From: Rhizobium sophorae
Lineage (GTDB): Bacteria; Pseudomonadota; Alphaproteobacteria; Rhizobiales; Rhizobiaceae
Direction of reading: 5' to 3'
NCBI RefSeq assembly: GCF_013087515.1
Contig: NZ_JABFCN010000055.1
Location: 1-64,000, forward strand
Length of the DNA: 64,000 nt
A program made the translations under genes and the position numbers. The notes under the pieces were generated by a model. The model saw nothing but the letters and a program-made list of their open reading frames with translations, was not told the DNA's origin and did not search any database. Below are positions 35,148-44,288 of the stretch, piece after piece (position 1 is the first letter of the stretch; each line of letters starts with the position of its first letter).

Positions 35148-36323
35148 ATGAAAACCGTGACCGACGAAGATTTCTTTGCCGAAGTGCCGCTCTTCAGCGA
35201 ATTCGAGGGCGTGACCGACGCCGCCAACTACCGGCCCCTGCCGGACGGATGGGTGCTGGCGCTGGCCGACATCGTCGGCTCGACGCCGGCGATCGCCGCC
35301 GGCCGTTACAAGGACGTCAACATGGCGGGCGCCAGCGTCATTTCGGCGGTGTTGAATTCCGTCGGCAAGGGCGACTATCCCTTCGTCTTCGGCGGCGACG
35401 GTGCGCTGATCGCGCTTCCGGGATCGTTGGAAAAGGCAGCGCGCGACGCCCTTGCCGCCGTGCAGGTCTGGGTCGAGGAGGATCTGGGCCTGACGCTGCG
35501 CATCGCCATCGTGCCGGTCGCCGACACCCGTGCCGAGGGCCTCGACGTTCGCGTCGCGCGTTACTCCGCAAGCCCTTATGTCACCTATGCGATGTTCTGG
35601 GGCGGCGGTACCAGCTGGGCCGAAAGACAGATGAAACTCGGCCGGTACGGTATCGATCGCGCGGCCCCGGGAACGCGCCCGGATCTCACCGGCCTTTCCT
35701 GCCGCTGGAGCCCGATCGACGCCAGGCACGGCGAGATCGTCTCGATCATCGCGATTCCCGGCGAGGGCCGGCCGGGGCAGGAATTCCGCGACCTCGTCAA
35801 CGGCATCGTCGCCATTACCACCGAGCAGAGCCGGGACAGCCATCCCGTGCCGGCGGATGGTCCGAACCTTGCCTTTTCGCTGCACGGCATCAACCGCGAA
35901 GCCAAGGCCACCGCGCCGGCTGGCCGGCGATTGCGGCAGAAGCTCATCATCTTCCTGCAGCTCGCCATCACGGTCGTGTGCTACAAGCTCGGCATTCCGC
36001 TCGGCCGCTTCGACGCCCGCCGCTACAAGCGCGACGTCGCCGGCAATTCCGATTTCCGCAAGTTCGATGACGGGCTGAAGATGACGATCGACGTCGACGC
36101 CGAACATCTGAAACGGATCGAGACGCTGCTGGAAGCGGCACGCGCCAAGGGCATTGCCCGCTATGGCCTGCATCGACAGGCCTCGGCACTGATGACCTGC
36201 TTCGTGCCGACGCCAATCTCGCGCGATCACATGCATTTCATCGACGGCGCGGCCGGCGGTTATGCGGTGGCCGCAAGCCGGATGACCGGCAAGGTGCTCG
36301 CGACAGTGCCCCATCAAACGTGA
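35148..36323 (+). CDS. DUF3095 protein, nucleotide-cyclase-like
   Basis: A 391-residue protein matching the DUF3095 family in size and sequence. The N-terminal part resembles a cyclase/GGDEF fold: ALADIVGSTPAIAAGRYKDV with an Asp in the first metal position, then FVFGGDGALIALP. The rest has no familiar catalytic motif. The ATG at 35148 is taken because the upstream extension covers a repeat-flanked region. Its function is unknown; cyclic-nucleotide or related chemistry is only suggested by the motif likeness. Confidence 0.75.
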   Translation: MKTVTDEDFFAEVPLFSEFEGVTDAANYRPLPDGWVLALADIVGSTPAIAAGRYKDVNMAGASVISAVLNSVGKGDYPFVFGGDGALIALPGSLEKAARDALAAVQVWVEEDLGLTLRIAIVPVADTRAEGLDVRVARYSASPYVTYAMFWGGGTSWAERQMKLGRYGIDRAAPGTRPDLTGLSCRWSPIDARHGEIVSIIAIPGEGRPGQEFRDLVNGIVAITTEQSRDSHPVPADGPNLAFSLHGINREAKATAPAGRRLRQKLIIFLQLAITVVCYKLGIPLGRFDARRYKRDVAGNSDFRKFDDGLKMTIDVDAEHLKRIETLLEAARAKGIARYGLHRQASALMTCFVPTPISRDHMHFIDGAAGGYAVAASRMTGKVLATVPHQT

Positions 36324-36342
36324 TCGTCCGAAGAAAAATAAA

Positions 36343-36365
36343 CCCGTCGCTTTGACGGCGACGGG
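36343..36365 (-). terminator. rho-independent terminator (minus direction)
   Basis: CCCGTCGC (36343-36350) and GCGACGGG (36358-36365) form an 8-bp stem. On the minus strand it is followed by TTTATTTTTCTT. It lies 17 bases after the end of the nadE remnant, so it is probably the original terminator of that gene. Confidence 0.75.
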
Positions 36366-36381
36366 CTGATCTCGCTCTGGT

Positions 36382-36781
36382 TCAAGCAAAGACTTTATCG
36401 GGAACGGCAGCGACCGGTCCGGGTGGTTTCCTTGTCGCCGTCATCGCTGGCTGTATATCGACCGTGACGACACGATCCGGGCCAATGACGTCTAGCGACT
36501 TTTGCGCGTCGGTCTCGTCGGCCTGGACACCATACGGCAGTCGAACTGCAATGAACTGCGCATCGTATCCATCCGCTCGAACTTCCGAGACTGCGGCTTG
36601 CGCGAGAAGACCGGCGACAAGCGCGTCTACGCCACCGCTTATCCCAAGAACGAAAGTTCGGCAGGAAGCCTGGCGCAGATAACGCCCCAGGAAATCGATC
36701 CCGCGCCGAACCTCAAGCGCCGCATCGAAATCGGCAGTGACCCCGAGGTGTCCGAGATATTGACAGCTGGTCTTGGTCCAT
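36382..36781 (-). pseudogene. nadE: truncated NAD+ synthetase remnant
   Basis: The minus strand encodes the N-terminal part of an ammonia-dependent NAD+ synthetase: EVRRGIDFLGRYLRQ, FVLGISGGVDALVAG, then QFIAVRLPYGVQADETDAQ and PDRVVTVDIQPA. The start segment (MDQDQLSIS) is in another frame, so there is a frameshift near 36750. The PP-loop SGGQDS of active enzymes has become SGGVDA. After about 115 residues the family sequence ends, the C-terminal half is missing, and TGA follows at 36384-36382. Clearly non-functional. Confidence 0.8.
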
Positions 36782-36823
36782 TTGCGATCCGTAGCCTGTT
36801 TTATCGTTATCTGCCGAGGTAAC

Positions 36824-37069
36824 TCAGGAGAGCAGAGGCTGCTCTTTCTTCCAGTCCCGGTAAGGGGTCAGCATTTGCCCAGGAAAGCGCCGTTCGATCT
36901 CTTCTTCCACGAGCGTAATCCGTGAAAGGGTTTCCTCCCTATCCCTGATGTCGTCCTCGCTATGCTTTTCCAGCGAGTTCATGGCAGCAAAAACCTCATC
37001 GCTCGTCATCCCCTCAAGCCGGGTCGCGAAATCCGAAACGTCCTCATTCAAAATGTCATTGGCTACCAT
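36824..37069 (-). CDS. small charged hypothetical protein
   Basis: An 81-residue acidic protein, mostly helical by composition (SEDDIRDREETLSRITLVEEEIERRF), possibly a short coiled coil. ATG at 37069 has GGGAG six bases upstream. The longer upstream frame covers the DUF4142 gene on the other strand and is rejected. No family recognised. Divergent from the DUF4142 gene. Confidence 0.6.
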   Translation of the reverse strand: MVANDILNEDVSDFATRLEGMTSDEVFAAMNSLEKHSEDDIRDREETLSRITLVEEEIERRFPGQMLTPYRDWKKEQPLLS

Positions 37070-37183
37070 TACTGCTCTCCCTGCTTGCGCTGAAAAACAT
37101 AGGGATATGAAATTTGTTCCTTCTCTCGGAACTCGATTGCGTTGCGAAAGTTTATGGGGCGATCGACAACAGGAGTATCCTGC

Positions 37184-37717
37184 ATGAAAAAAACCCTCAT
37201 TCTGGCATCTATCCTTATGGCAACCGCCGGATCCGCTACCTTCGCCCAGTCCACAGCCGAGAAAACCGGCGTCAACTCCGTGATGGGTGTCGCACCGAAG
37301 ACCGAAGATTTCGTCCTCGAGGCAGCCAGCAGCGACATGTTCGAGATTGAATCCAGCAAGCTCGCCCTGGAACGGTCGGACGACAAGACCAAGCCATTTG
37401 CACAGCAGATGCTGACCGATCACCAGAAGACGTCGGACGAGTTGAAGGCTATGGTCACATCCGGAAAGGTGAAGGGGACGATCCCCGCCGCCATGTCCTC
37501 TTCTCATCAGGGAATGCTGGACGATCTGAAGAAACTTCAGGGCGATGACTTCACCAAGCAGTATCATTCTGACCAGGAAGACGTGCATGAGGACGCGGTC
37601 GATCTGTTCAAGCGTTACGGCGACGAGGGTGAAAATGCCGAGCTGAAGGCTTGGGCGGCAAAAACCCGGCCGGCTTTGGAGCATCATCTTCAGATGGCAA
37701 CGGACCTGAACAAGTAA
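37184..37717 (+). CDS. periplasmic DUF4142 protein
   Basis: A 177-residue protein with an N-terminal signal peptide (KKTLILASILMATAGSATFA, residues 2-21) and a DUF4142 domain: a ferritin-like helical bundle with EDFVLEAASSDMFEIESSKLAL, FAQQMLTDHQKTSDEL and the VHEDAVDLFKRYGDEG helix. It is exported to the periplasm. Function unknown; often stress-linked. ATG 37184 has AGGAG eight bases upstream. A terminator follows directly. Confidence 0.85.
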   Translation: MKKTLILASILMATAGSATFAQSTAEKTGVNSVMGVAPKTEDFVLEAASSDMFEIESSKLALERSDDKTKPFAQQMLTDHQKTSDELKAMVTSGKVKGTIPAAMSSSHQGMLDDLKKLQGDDFTKQYHSDQEDVHEDAVDLFKRYGDEGENAELKAWAAKTRPALEHHLQMATDLNK

Positions 37718-37727
37718 TCGTGTACCT

Positions 37728-37755
37728 GCCCGCGCTAGCATGGCGGGGGCTTTTT
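37728..37755 (+). terminator. rho-independent terminator after the DUF4142 gene
   Basis: CCCGC (37729-37733) pairs with GCGGG (37743-37747), followed by GGCTTTTT. It lies 10 bases after the stop and just before the next gene, which supports separate transcription. Confidence 0.65.
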
Positions 37756-37767
37756 CTTGGTCAAGCT

Positions 37768-38751
37768 ATGCTGATCGGCTACCACGCTTCGCACGAGCAA
37801 TTCTCTCCTAGCCAGCTCCTGGAGTACGTTCAGGCAGCGGAAGGGGCCGGATTTCAGGCTGTGATGACCTCGGATCACCTTGCGCCGTGGAGCGCGAGGC
37901 AGGGGAATTCCGGGAATAACTGGGCCTGGCTCGGCGCAGCCATGGTGAAAACAACAGTCCCGTTCGGGAGCCTCGCCATACCGGGAAGCTGGCGCTATCA
38001 TCCGGTGGTGCTGGCTCACCTGATCGCAACCCTGTCCGAAATGTTCCCGGATCGCTTGCGGTGGATCGCCATGGGCAGTGGCGAAGCGTTGAATGAGACG
38101 GCCGTCGGCCGCGGATGGCCAGAGAAGGCGGAACGAAACCTCAGGACAGAGGCTGGCGCCGAGATGATCAGACGCCTGCTAACGGGAGACGTTTTGAACT
38201 GCGATCAACCGGATTTAAGAGCGCAGGACGCGAGGCTTTGGACCCTCCCCGAAAAACCTCCAGCGCTGTTTGGAGCAGCTTTGACCTTAGAGACCGCTCG
38301 CTGGCTCGGCACATGGGCTGACGGGCTGCTGACTGTCCGAAAGCCGCGGGAGGAACTGAAGCCGCTGGTGGAAGCATTTCGCGCTGGAGGCGGCGAGGAC
38401 AAGCCTCTGGCACTTCAGCTCCAGGTATCATGGGCGCGGACGGTGGACGAAGCTCGACACGCCGCTTGGGATCAATGGCGGAACGCCACGGTGCAACCGG
38501 ACCTGCTTGCTGAACTCAGGACGCCTAAGGAGTTCGACGAGGCGACCCGGAACGTAAAACCAGGTGACATTGACGACGTAATTCCCTTGGTAACCGAAGG
38601 TCGCCACCTCCTCGACCTCATCATTGAATGCGCGGGCTGCGGATTTGACGAGGTCTACGTGCACAGTGTCGGTCGAGACCAGAATGGCTTCATCAACTTC
38701 ATGCGAGATGAGGTCTTGCCCAAAACCGCACTGTTCCATCAGCGCTCATAA
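37768..38751 (+). CDS. LLM-class flavin-dependent oxidoreductase (TIGR03885-like)
   Basis: A 327-residue luciferase-like monooxygenase fold (TIM barrel). It opens MLIGYHASHEQFSPSQLLEYVQAAE and has the FQAVMTSDHLAPW motif, then FPDRLRWIAMGSGEALNE and a family C-terminus (FDEVYVHSVGRDQNGFINFM). It probably binds FMN or F420-like flavin. ATG at 37768 follows the terminator; a longer frame into the DUF4142 gene is rejected. Substrate unknown. Confidence 0.85.
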   Translation: MLIGYHASHEQFSPSQLLEYVQAAEGAGFQAVMTSDHLAPWSARQGNSGNNWAWLGAAMVKTTVPFGSLAIPGSWRYHPVVLAHLIATLSEMFPDRLRWIAMGSGEALNETAVGRGWPEKAERNLRTEAGAEMIRRLLTGDVLNCDQPDLRAQDARLWTLPEKPPALFGAALTLETARWLGTWADGLLTVRKPREELKPLVEAFRAGGGEDKPLALQLQVSWARTVDEARHAAWDQWRNATVQPDLLAELRTPKEFDEATRNVKPGDIDDVIPLVTEGRHLLDLIIECAGCGFDEVYVHSVGRDQNGFINFMRDEVLPKTALFHQRS

Positions 38752-38822
38752 ACGGAAAGTTGCCAGCCGGAAACTCTCATAGTTTCTGTCAGATGATCCT
38801 TTTTTTCAGACATATAACTGTA

Positions 38823-39081
38823 TCAAGCACCGGTGGTGGCGGCTCCACCCTTTGCCCTTAGCTGCGTAAAAAGCATCGGCCCTAGCGAAAACTCCCCTCG
38901 CCGCGGCTTCGCTGTCAAGTCCCGAAGGTAGCCGCCAGCCGAATTGATGTGGCCCGCCCGTTCGTGAATGCAGGCGATTGCAATCGCCGCCCCGACTTGC
39001 CCGAGGTCTTCACAGGTCCTCCTCGTAGGCCGATGGGCTGACGCCCAACATTTGCCGGATGGTCACAGCAGCCGCTAGGCG
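38823..39081 (-). pseudogene. repC: C-terminal remnant of a RepC replication initiator
   Basis: The minus strand encodes VTIRQMLGVSPSAYEE, then, after a one-base shift, EDLGQVGAAIAIACI, HERAGHINSAGGYLRDLT and RRGEFSLGPML, ending at TGA 38825-38823. This is the conserved C-terminal region of RepC from repABC plasmids. The shift is explained by one extra A in GAGGAGGACCTGTGAAG (about 39018). Only about 85 residues remain, and the fragment abuts the stop of the nucleotide-sugar dehydrogenase gene. Confidence 0.75.
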
Positions 39082-39087
39082 TTTCCG

Positions 39088-40440
39088 TCATGCCTTGATG
39101 ACGTGATCGGCCGAAAGGCCGAGCCGGTTGAAGACGTTGCGCGTGTCGATGATCAGTGAGGCATTTTTTGCGAGCGCCGCATAATCCACCCTGTCGTGAT
39201 CGGTCGCGACCAGCACAGCATCGTAGCTGGCAATGGCGTCCGAGGTCAGCGTCAGCGACTTGCGGCCTTTCAGCACTTGGTATTCGCGCGTCGGCGGAAT
39301 CTCGGCGACGAAGGGATCATGGTAATCTGCGTGTCCGCCACGCTCCTCGATGATCTCGATCAGCCGCAGCGACGGGCTCTCGCGGATATCGGCGACGTTC
39401 TTCTTATAGGCAAGCCCGAGCACCAGCACTTTGCTGCGGCTCAGCGCCTTGCCGGCGCGGATGTCGAGTGCTTCGGCAAGCTTGCCGACGACATAACGCG
39501 GCATTGCCGAATTGATCTCGCCGGCGAGCTCGATGAAACGGGTCGGCAGCTCGTATTCGCGTGATTTCCAGGTGAGGTAGAAGGGATCGATCGGGATGCA
39601 ATGACCGCCAAGGCCGGGGCCGGGATAGAAGGGCATGTAGCCGAACGGCTTGGTCTTGGCCGCGTCGATCACTTCCCAGACGTCTATGCCCATCGCCGCA
39701 TAGACGGTCTTCAGCTCGTTGACGAGGGCGATATTGACCGAGCGGAAGATGTTTTCGGTGAGCTTCACGGCCTCGGCCGTCGCATTCGAAGAGACCGGAA
39801 CGACCGATGATACCGCCGCACCATAGAAGGCCTTCATCAGCGCCAGCGCCTCGGGCCCGTCGCCGGCGACGACCTTGGGAATCGTGGCTGTATGATAATG
39901 CTGGTTGCCGGGATCCTCGCGCTCCGGCGAAAAGCCGACGAAGAAGTCCGAGCCGGATTTCAGCCCGGTGCCTTCGAGAATGACCTTCACCACATCGTCG
40001 GTCGTGCCGGGATAGGTGGTCGATTCCAGCACGACGAGCTGACCGGGGCGCAGATGCGCGGCGATCGAGCGCGACGTCGCCTCGACGAAGGAAAGGTCGG
40101 GATCGCGATGTTTGGTGAGCGGCGTCGGCACGCAGATGATGACGACGTCGCACTCGGCAAGGCCGGCAAAATCGGTCGTCGCCTTGAAGCGGCCGGCATC
40201 GATCTCGGCCGACAGCGCCTCGTCGCTCACCGCGTCGATATAGGAGCGGCGGGCATCGAGCGCCACCATCTTGCCCGGGTCGATGTCGAAGCCGGTGACC
40301 GCAAAGCCGCTGCGCCCCACCGCCATCGCCAGCGGCAGCCCAACATAGCCGAGGCCGATGATGCCGGCGCGAGCCGTGCGGGTTTCGATCTTCTGCAAAA
40401 GCGTATCGAAGGAGGAGCTGGCCAAGGCGGGATCTTTCAA
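39088..40440 (-). CDS. UDP-sugar 6-dehydrogenase, WbpA/UDP-GlcNAc type
   Basis: A 450-residue nucleotide-sugar dehydrogenase. It has an NAD-binding N-terminus GIIGLGYVGLPLA (26-38), catalytic Cys281 in LGGHCIPIDP, and a UDP-binding C-terminal domain (KVLVLGLAYKKNVADIRESP). The GGHCIPIDPFYLTW pattern and length fit the UDP-N-acetyl-glucosamine (WbpA/WbpO) group better than Ugd. It forms a uronic acid nucleotide for surface polysaccharide. No other polysaccharide gene is adjacent; its 3' end borders the repC remnant. Confidence 0.87.
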   Translation of the reverse strand: MKDPALASSSFDTLLQKIETRTARAGIIGLGYVGLPLAMAVGRSGFAVTGFDIDPGKMVALDARRSYIDAVSDEALSAEIDAGRFKATTDFAGLAECDVVIICVPTPLTKHRDPDLSFVEATSRSIAAHLRPGQLVVLESTTYPGTTDDVVKVILEGTGLKSGSDFFVGFSPEREDPGNQHYHTATIPKVVAGDGPEALALMKAFYGAAVSSVVPVSSNATAEAVKLTENIFRSVNIALVNELKTVYAAMGIDVWEVIDAAKTKPFGYMPFYPGPGLGGHCIPIDPFYLTWKSREYELPTRFIELAGEINSAMPRYVVGKLAEALDIRAGKALSRSKVLVLGLAYKKNVADIRESPSLRLIEIIEERGGHADYHDPFVAEIPPTREYQVLKGRKSLTLTSDAIASYDAVLVATDHDRVDYAALAKNASLIIDTRNVFNRLGLSADHVIKA

Positions 40441-40882
40441 ACGGGGAAGAGAAGGCTGATCTAATGCATGATCCAGGCAAATTAAACCCGGGCGCCGATC
40501 TTCCTCTTACGCTGGCGGTGCTGCTGTCCTGTTCGCGCCGATGGCTGCCCCTCATCAGCCGATCTCCTAACAAGGACAACACCCTTAGCCGGGTGTGGCG
40601 GAAATGACTCAGGCCCGGCCGTTTGCTGCAACTTCAGCGCACAAAAAAATACAGATCCCATTGTTTCGCATTTGCAGCATCCCTATTTGAATTTTGATAT
40701 TGAACCACCGCGAAAGGACTACCCATCCGATCCCGCTATGGGGAGCTGAGGGGCGCCGCTGCCGGGCTTTCGGCAGATCGTTGACACAATAATACCGCTC
40801 GTACATCCTGATTTCCTTGTGACCTGCGCATGAAAAATGTGCCGGCCGGGGGACTTGTGGCTCTTGGGGATGGCGTGCCTTT
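40441..40882. other. intergenic stretch, possible small gene
   Basis: About 440 bases between divergent genes. One minus-strand frame (40609-40806, 65 residues, MYERYYCVNDLPKAR start) has AAGGAAATCAGG before its ATG but no recognisable family. Nothing else is clear. Confidence 0.35.
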
Positions 40883-42244
40883 ATGAGGATCATACCGAGA
40901 ATGAGCACGATCGAATCCAGCGTGTCCTCCATCCTGTTGGACCGGGTCGCTGAATGGCTGACGAACTCTTCGCTGGCCGGAGACGAGCTTGAAAACATCG
41001 TGCGCGGTTTCTGCGAAAGGCTCACTGCCGCGGGCCTGCCGCTTGCGCGCGTGCATCTTTCCTTTTCGATGCTGCATCCGCTCTATGATGCGCTCAGCTT
41101 CACCTGGCGGCGCGCCAGCGGCGTCACCATCGAGGGCTTCCGCATGCCCGCCGGGCAGAAGCCGGACCGCTTCCTGCAGAGCCCTTATTATTACCTGCTC
41201 GACAACAATCTACAGCACATACGCCGCCGGCTGGTGCAGGATGGGCCGAACGAGTTCCCGATTTTCGAGGACCTGCGCAAGGACAGCATCACCGACTATC
41301 TCGCCTTCGTGCAGCCCTTCGGCGACGGCTCGGTGCAGGGCATGATGGGCTCCTGGTCGACCGACCATCACACCGGCTTTTCCGACGACATGATCGACGC
41401 GCTGCTCAGGATGCAGAACCATCTGGCGGTCGCCGCCAAGATGGCGGTGCTCGGCAAACTCGCCAACAACATGCTGACCACCTATCTCGGCGGCGACGCC
41501 GGCAAGCGGGTGTTGAACGGCCAGATCCGCCGAGGCGACGGTGAAACGATCCGCGCGGCCCTCGTCATGGGCGACATGCGCGAATCCACCGTCTATGCCG
41601 AAAAGGAAGGCCGGCAGGCCTATATCGACACGCTGAACCAGTTCTTCGACGCGATCGCCGCCCCGTTCAACCGCAATGGCGGCGAGATCCTGAGTTTCCT
41701 CGGCGACGGCTTTCTCGCCGTCTATCCTTGCGGACGCCACAAGGACCCATCGAAAATTGCCTGCGAGGCGGCGCTTTCGGCCGTCCATCAGGCGCAGGCA
41801 CGGGTCGCCGAACTCAACAGGGACCGCGAGCAGAAGGGCCTGACCAGGGTCGGCTACGGCATCGGCCTGCATGTCGGCAACGTCATGTTCGGCAATGTCG
41901 GCCTCAAGGACCGCCTGACCTTCTCCGCCTTCGGCTCGGCCGTCAACGAGGTCCAACGCCTGCAGATCCTGACCAAGAAATACGGCCGCGAGGTCGTCGC
42001 CAGCCAGGCCTTCGCCGGCTATTGCGGCGGCGAGTGGACGACACTCGGCGAGGAGAAGCTGCGCGGCATCCGCCAGAAGGTGACGGTGCTGCAGCCACGC
42101 GCGCCAGCGCCGGCCATCAACGTCGAGGAGAGCTTCCGCGAGGCCGTGCAAAACGGACTTTCAGAAGCCGAGCAGGTCATTCTCCTGCATCGCGACGCCA
42201 AGAAACATGTCGAGCGCACCAGCATGGAGAAGTTCATCCAGTAA
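40883..42244 (+). CDS. class III adenylate/guanylate cyclase-like protein
   Basis: A 453-residue soluble protein. The N-terminal 200 residues form a sensor-like domain (VHLSFSMLHPLYDALSFTWRR) common in rhizobial cyclases. The C-terminal cyclase domain has both metal Asp residues (D231 in MGDMRE, D275 in FLGDG) and the Asn/Arg pair in VNEVQRLQ. The purine-selecting Lys is Ser271 (ILSFLGDG), and the matching Asp is Ser in FGSAVNE, so substrate choice is uncertain. Start may be ATG at 40883 or 40901. Confidence 0.82.
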   Translation: MRIIPRMSTIESSVSSILLDRVAEWLTNSSLAGDELENIVRGFCERLTAAGLPLARVHLSFSMLHPLYDALSFTWRRASGVTIEGFRMPAGQKPDRFLQSPYYYLLDNNLQHIRRRLVQDGPNEFPIFEDLRKDSITDYLAFVQPFGDGSVQGMMGSWSTDHHTGFSDDMIDALLRMQNHLAVAAKMAVLGKLANNMLTTYLGGDAGKRVLNGQIRRGDGETIRAALVMGDMRESTVYAEKEGRQAYIDTLNQFFDAIAAPFNRNGGEILSFLGDGFLAVYPCGRHKDPSKIACEAALSAVHQAQARVAELNRDREQKGLTRVGYGIGLHVGNVMFGNVGLKDRLTFSAFGSAVNEVQRLQILTKKYGREVVASQAFAGYCGGEWTTLGEEKLRGIRQKVTVLQPRAPAPAINVEESFREAVQNGLSEAEQVILLHRDAKKHVERTSMEKFIQ

Positions 42245-42398
42245 CAACCTGCAACCCCTGTCATAATCTGCGCGTCTCGCCCGGGGAACTTCGGCGGGAC
42301 GTGCTGGTTTATCTATGATTGTCATCAGCTAGACACCCTGTTTGCGGTACGCTAGTGTGCCTTAACGGGAACATAGAAGACTGGGGAATTTCATTGGT

Positions 42399-44288
42399 AT
42401 GGCGTCTGCAGCGGATCTGTTGCGTATTGAAAATCTCGACGTCTCCTTCTCGGTTTTCGGTGACCGGCTACGCGTCGTAAAACAAGCCAATCTTCGCATT
42501 CTTCCGGGCAAGGTCACCGCTCTCGTCGGTGAATCCGGCTCCGGAAAATCGGTGATCAGCCAGTCGATCATGGGCATCCTGCCCAATCCGGCCAAAGCCT
42601 CGGGCAGTATCCTTTTCACCGATCCGCTCGACGGCAGCACGACCGATATCCTGTCCTTTCCGCGAGACAGCGAGGAAATGCGCGACCTGCGCGGCCGGCG
42701 CATGGCGACGATCTTCCAGGAGCCGATGACCTCGCTCTCGCCGCTGCATACGATCGGCAATCAGATCAGCGAGGTGCTGCTGATCCATACCGAGGCCGAC
42801 AAGCAGGAAGCCCGTGAAAAGACCGAGGAGATGCTCGGCCTGGTCGGCTTCTCCAATCCACATCGCACCTATGACATGTATCCGTTCGAACTGTCCGGCG
42901 GCATGCGCCAGCGCGCGATGATCGCCATGGCGCTGATCTGCAAGCCGGCGCTGTTGATCGCCGACGAGCCGACGACGGCGCTCGACGTGACGATCCAGGC
43001 GCAGATCCTGGAACTGCTCCGCGAGCTGCAGGCCAAGCTCGGCATGGCGATGCTGCTGATCACCCACGATCTCGGCATCGTCGCCAACATGGCCGACGAG
43101 GTGGTCGTCATCTATCACGGCGAGATCATGGAAGCAGGACCGGTCGAGGATATCTTCCGCAATCCGCAGCATCCCTATCTCAAGGGCCTGATGGCCGCCG
43201 TTCCGCATTTCGACATGAAACCCGGCGAGCGGCTGAAGGCGCTGCGCGATGTAAAGGTCAATCTCGAGTCTCTGGTCGGCAAGAAAAAGCCGCTCCAGGC
43301 GGAGGCGCCGGGCATCCTGCTGTCCGTCGCCAATCTCTCGAAGACCTACAAGACGCGCAAGCGCAGTTTCTTCGGCAAGCACGAAGCCACCGTCCTGCGC
43401 GCCGTCGACGACGTCAGCTTCGACATCCGCCGCGGCGAATGTCTGGGCCTGGTGGGCGAGTCCGGCTGCGGCAAGACGACGCTCAGCAAGATCCTGATGC
43501 GCGCCATCACGCCGGACAGCGGCGCGGTGGTGTTCAATGACGGCAAGGAGGTCGTCGACGTCCTCTCCGTCAAAGGCTCAGAACTGCAGGACATGCGGAC
43601 CAAGATCCAGATGGTGTTCCAGGACCCGGTCTCCTCGCTCTCGCCACGCATGACGGTGCGCAACATCTTAAGTGAACCGCTCGAGATCCATGACCGCGGC
43701 GACAGTGACGAGCGCAAGCGCAAGGTCGAAGGGCTGATGGCGGCAATCGGTCTCGACAAGCGTTATCTCAGCCGTTACCCGCACAGTTTTTCGGGCGGCC
43801 AGCGCCAGCGCATCGGTATCGCGCGGGCTCTCGCACTCGGCCCGAAGCTCGTCATCCTCGATGAGCCGGTCTCGGCGCTCGACGTCTCCGTGCAGGCGCA
43901 GATCCTCAACCTGTTGAAGGACCTGCAGAAGGAACTGGGGCTGACCTACCTGTTCATTTCGCACAATCTCGCCGTCGTCGACTATATGGCCGACCGCATC
44001 GCGGTGATGTGCAAGGGCCGCATCGTCGAGATTGCGCCGCGCGAGATCATCCTGCGCGATCCGGTGCACCCCTATACGAAATCGCTGCTCGCCGCCGTCC
44101 CCTTCCCCGATCTCGACCGGCCGCTCGATTTCAAGGCGCTCAGGGAAAACGGCGCCGCCGACAAGCAGAACTGGGGCGCGACCTTCACCGCCGAGCATGA
44201 CGACGCTTCCGAACTTGCCTATGCCGACCTCGGCGACGGCCATCTGGTGCGCGCCCGCAAAGGCGCCGATGCCAAGGAGTTGCGCTGA
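42399..44288 (+). CDS. oligopeptide-type ABC transporter, fused double ATPase
   Basis: A 629-residue protein carrying two complete ATPase domains of the DppD/DppF type. The first has GESGSGKSV, LSGGMRQRAMIAMAL and LLIADEPTTALD; the second has GESGCGKTT, FSGGQRQRIGIARAL and LVILDEPVSALD. Each ends with the oligopeptide-transporter C-terminal motif (HPYLKGLMAAVP, HPYTKSLLAAVP). It energises the two permeases downstream. It is first in an operon with overlapping or adjacent starts (ATP, SBP, permease, permease), as in YejF-like systems. Confidence 0.9.
   Translation: MASAADLLRIENLDVSFSVFGDRLRVVKQANLRILPGKVTALVGESGSGKSVISQSIMGILPNPAKASGSILFTDPLDGSTTDILSFPRDSEEMRDLRGRRMATIFQEPMTSLSPLHTIGNQISEVLLIHTEADKQEAREKTEEMLGLVGFSNPHRTYDMYPFELSGGMRQRAMIAMALICKPALLIADEPTTALDVTIQAQILELLRELQAKLGMAMLLITHDLGIVANMADEVVVIYHGEIMEAGPVEDIFRNPQHPYLKGLMAAVPHFDMKPGERLKALRDVKVNLESLVGKKKPLQAEAPGILLSVANLSKTYKTRKRSFFGKHEATVLRAVDDVSFDIRRGECLGLVGESGCGKTTLSKILMRAITPDSGAVVFNDGKEVVDVLSVKGSELQDMRTKIQMVFQDPVSSLSPRMTVRNILSEPLEIHDRGDSDERKRKVEGLMAAIGLDKRYLSRYPHSFSGGQRQRIGIARALALGPKLVILDEPVSALDVSVQAQILNLLKDLQKELGLTYLFISHNLAVVDYMADRIAVMCKGRIVEIAPREIILRDPVHPYTKSLLAAVPFPDLDRPLDFKALRENGAADKQNWGATFTAEHDDASELAYADLGDGHLVRARKGADAKELR

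Noticed and set aside
36502..36822. Plus-strand open frame of 106 codons
   Set aside because: The other strand carries clear NadE-like sequence, so this frame is its shadow.
38770..38806. GAAACT/AGTTTC stem followed at a distance by T7, considered as a terminator of the LLM gene
   Set aside because: The stem is short and 13 bases separate it from the T-run, so support is too weak.
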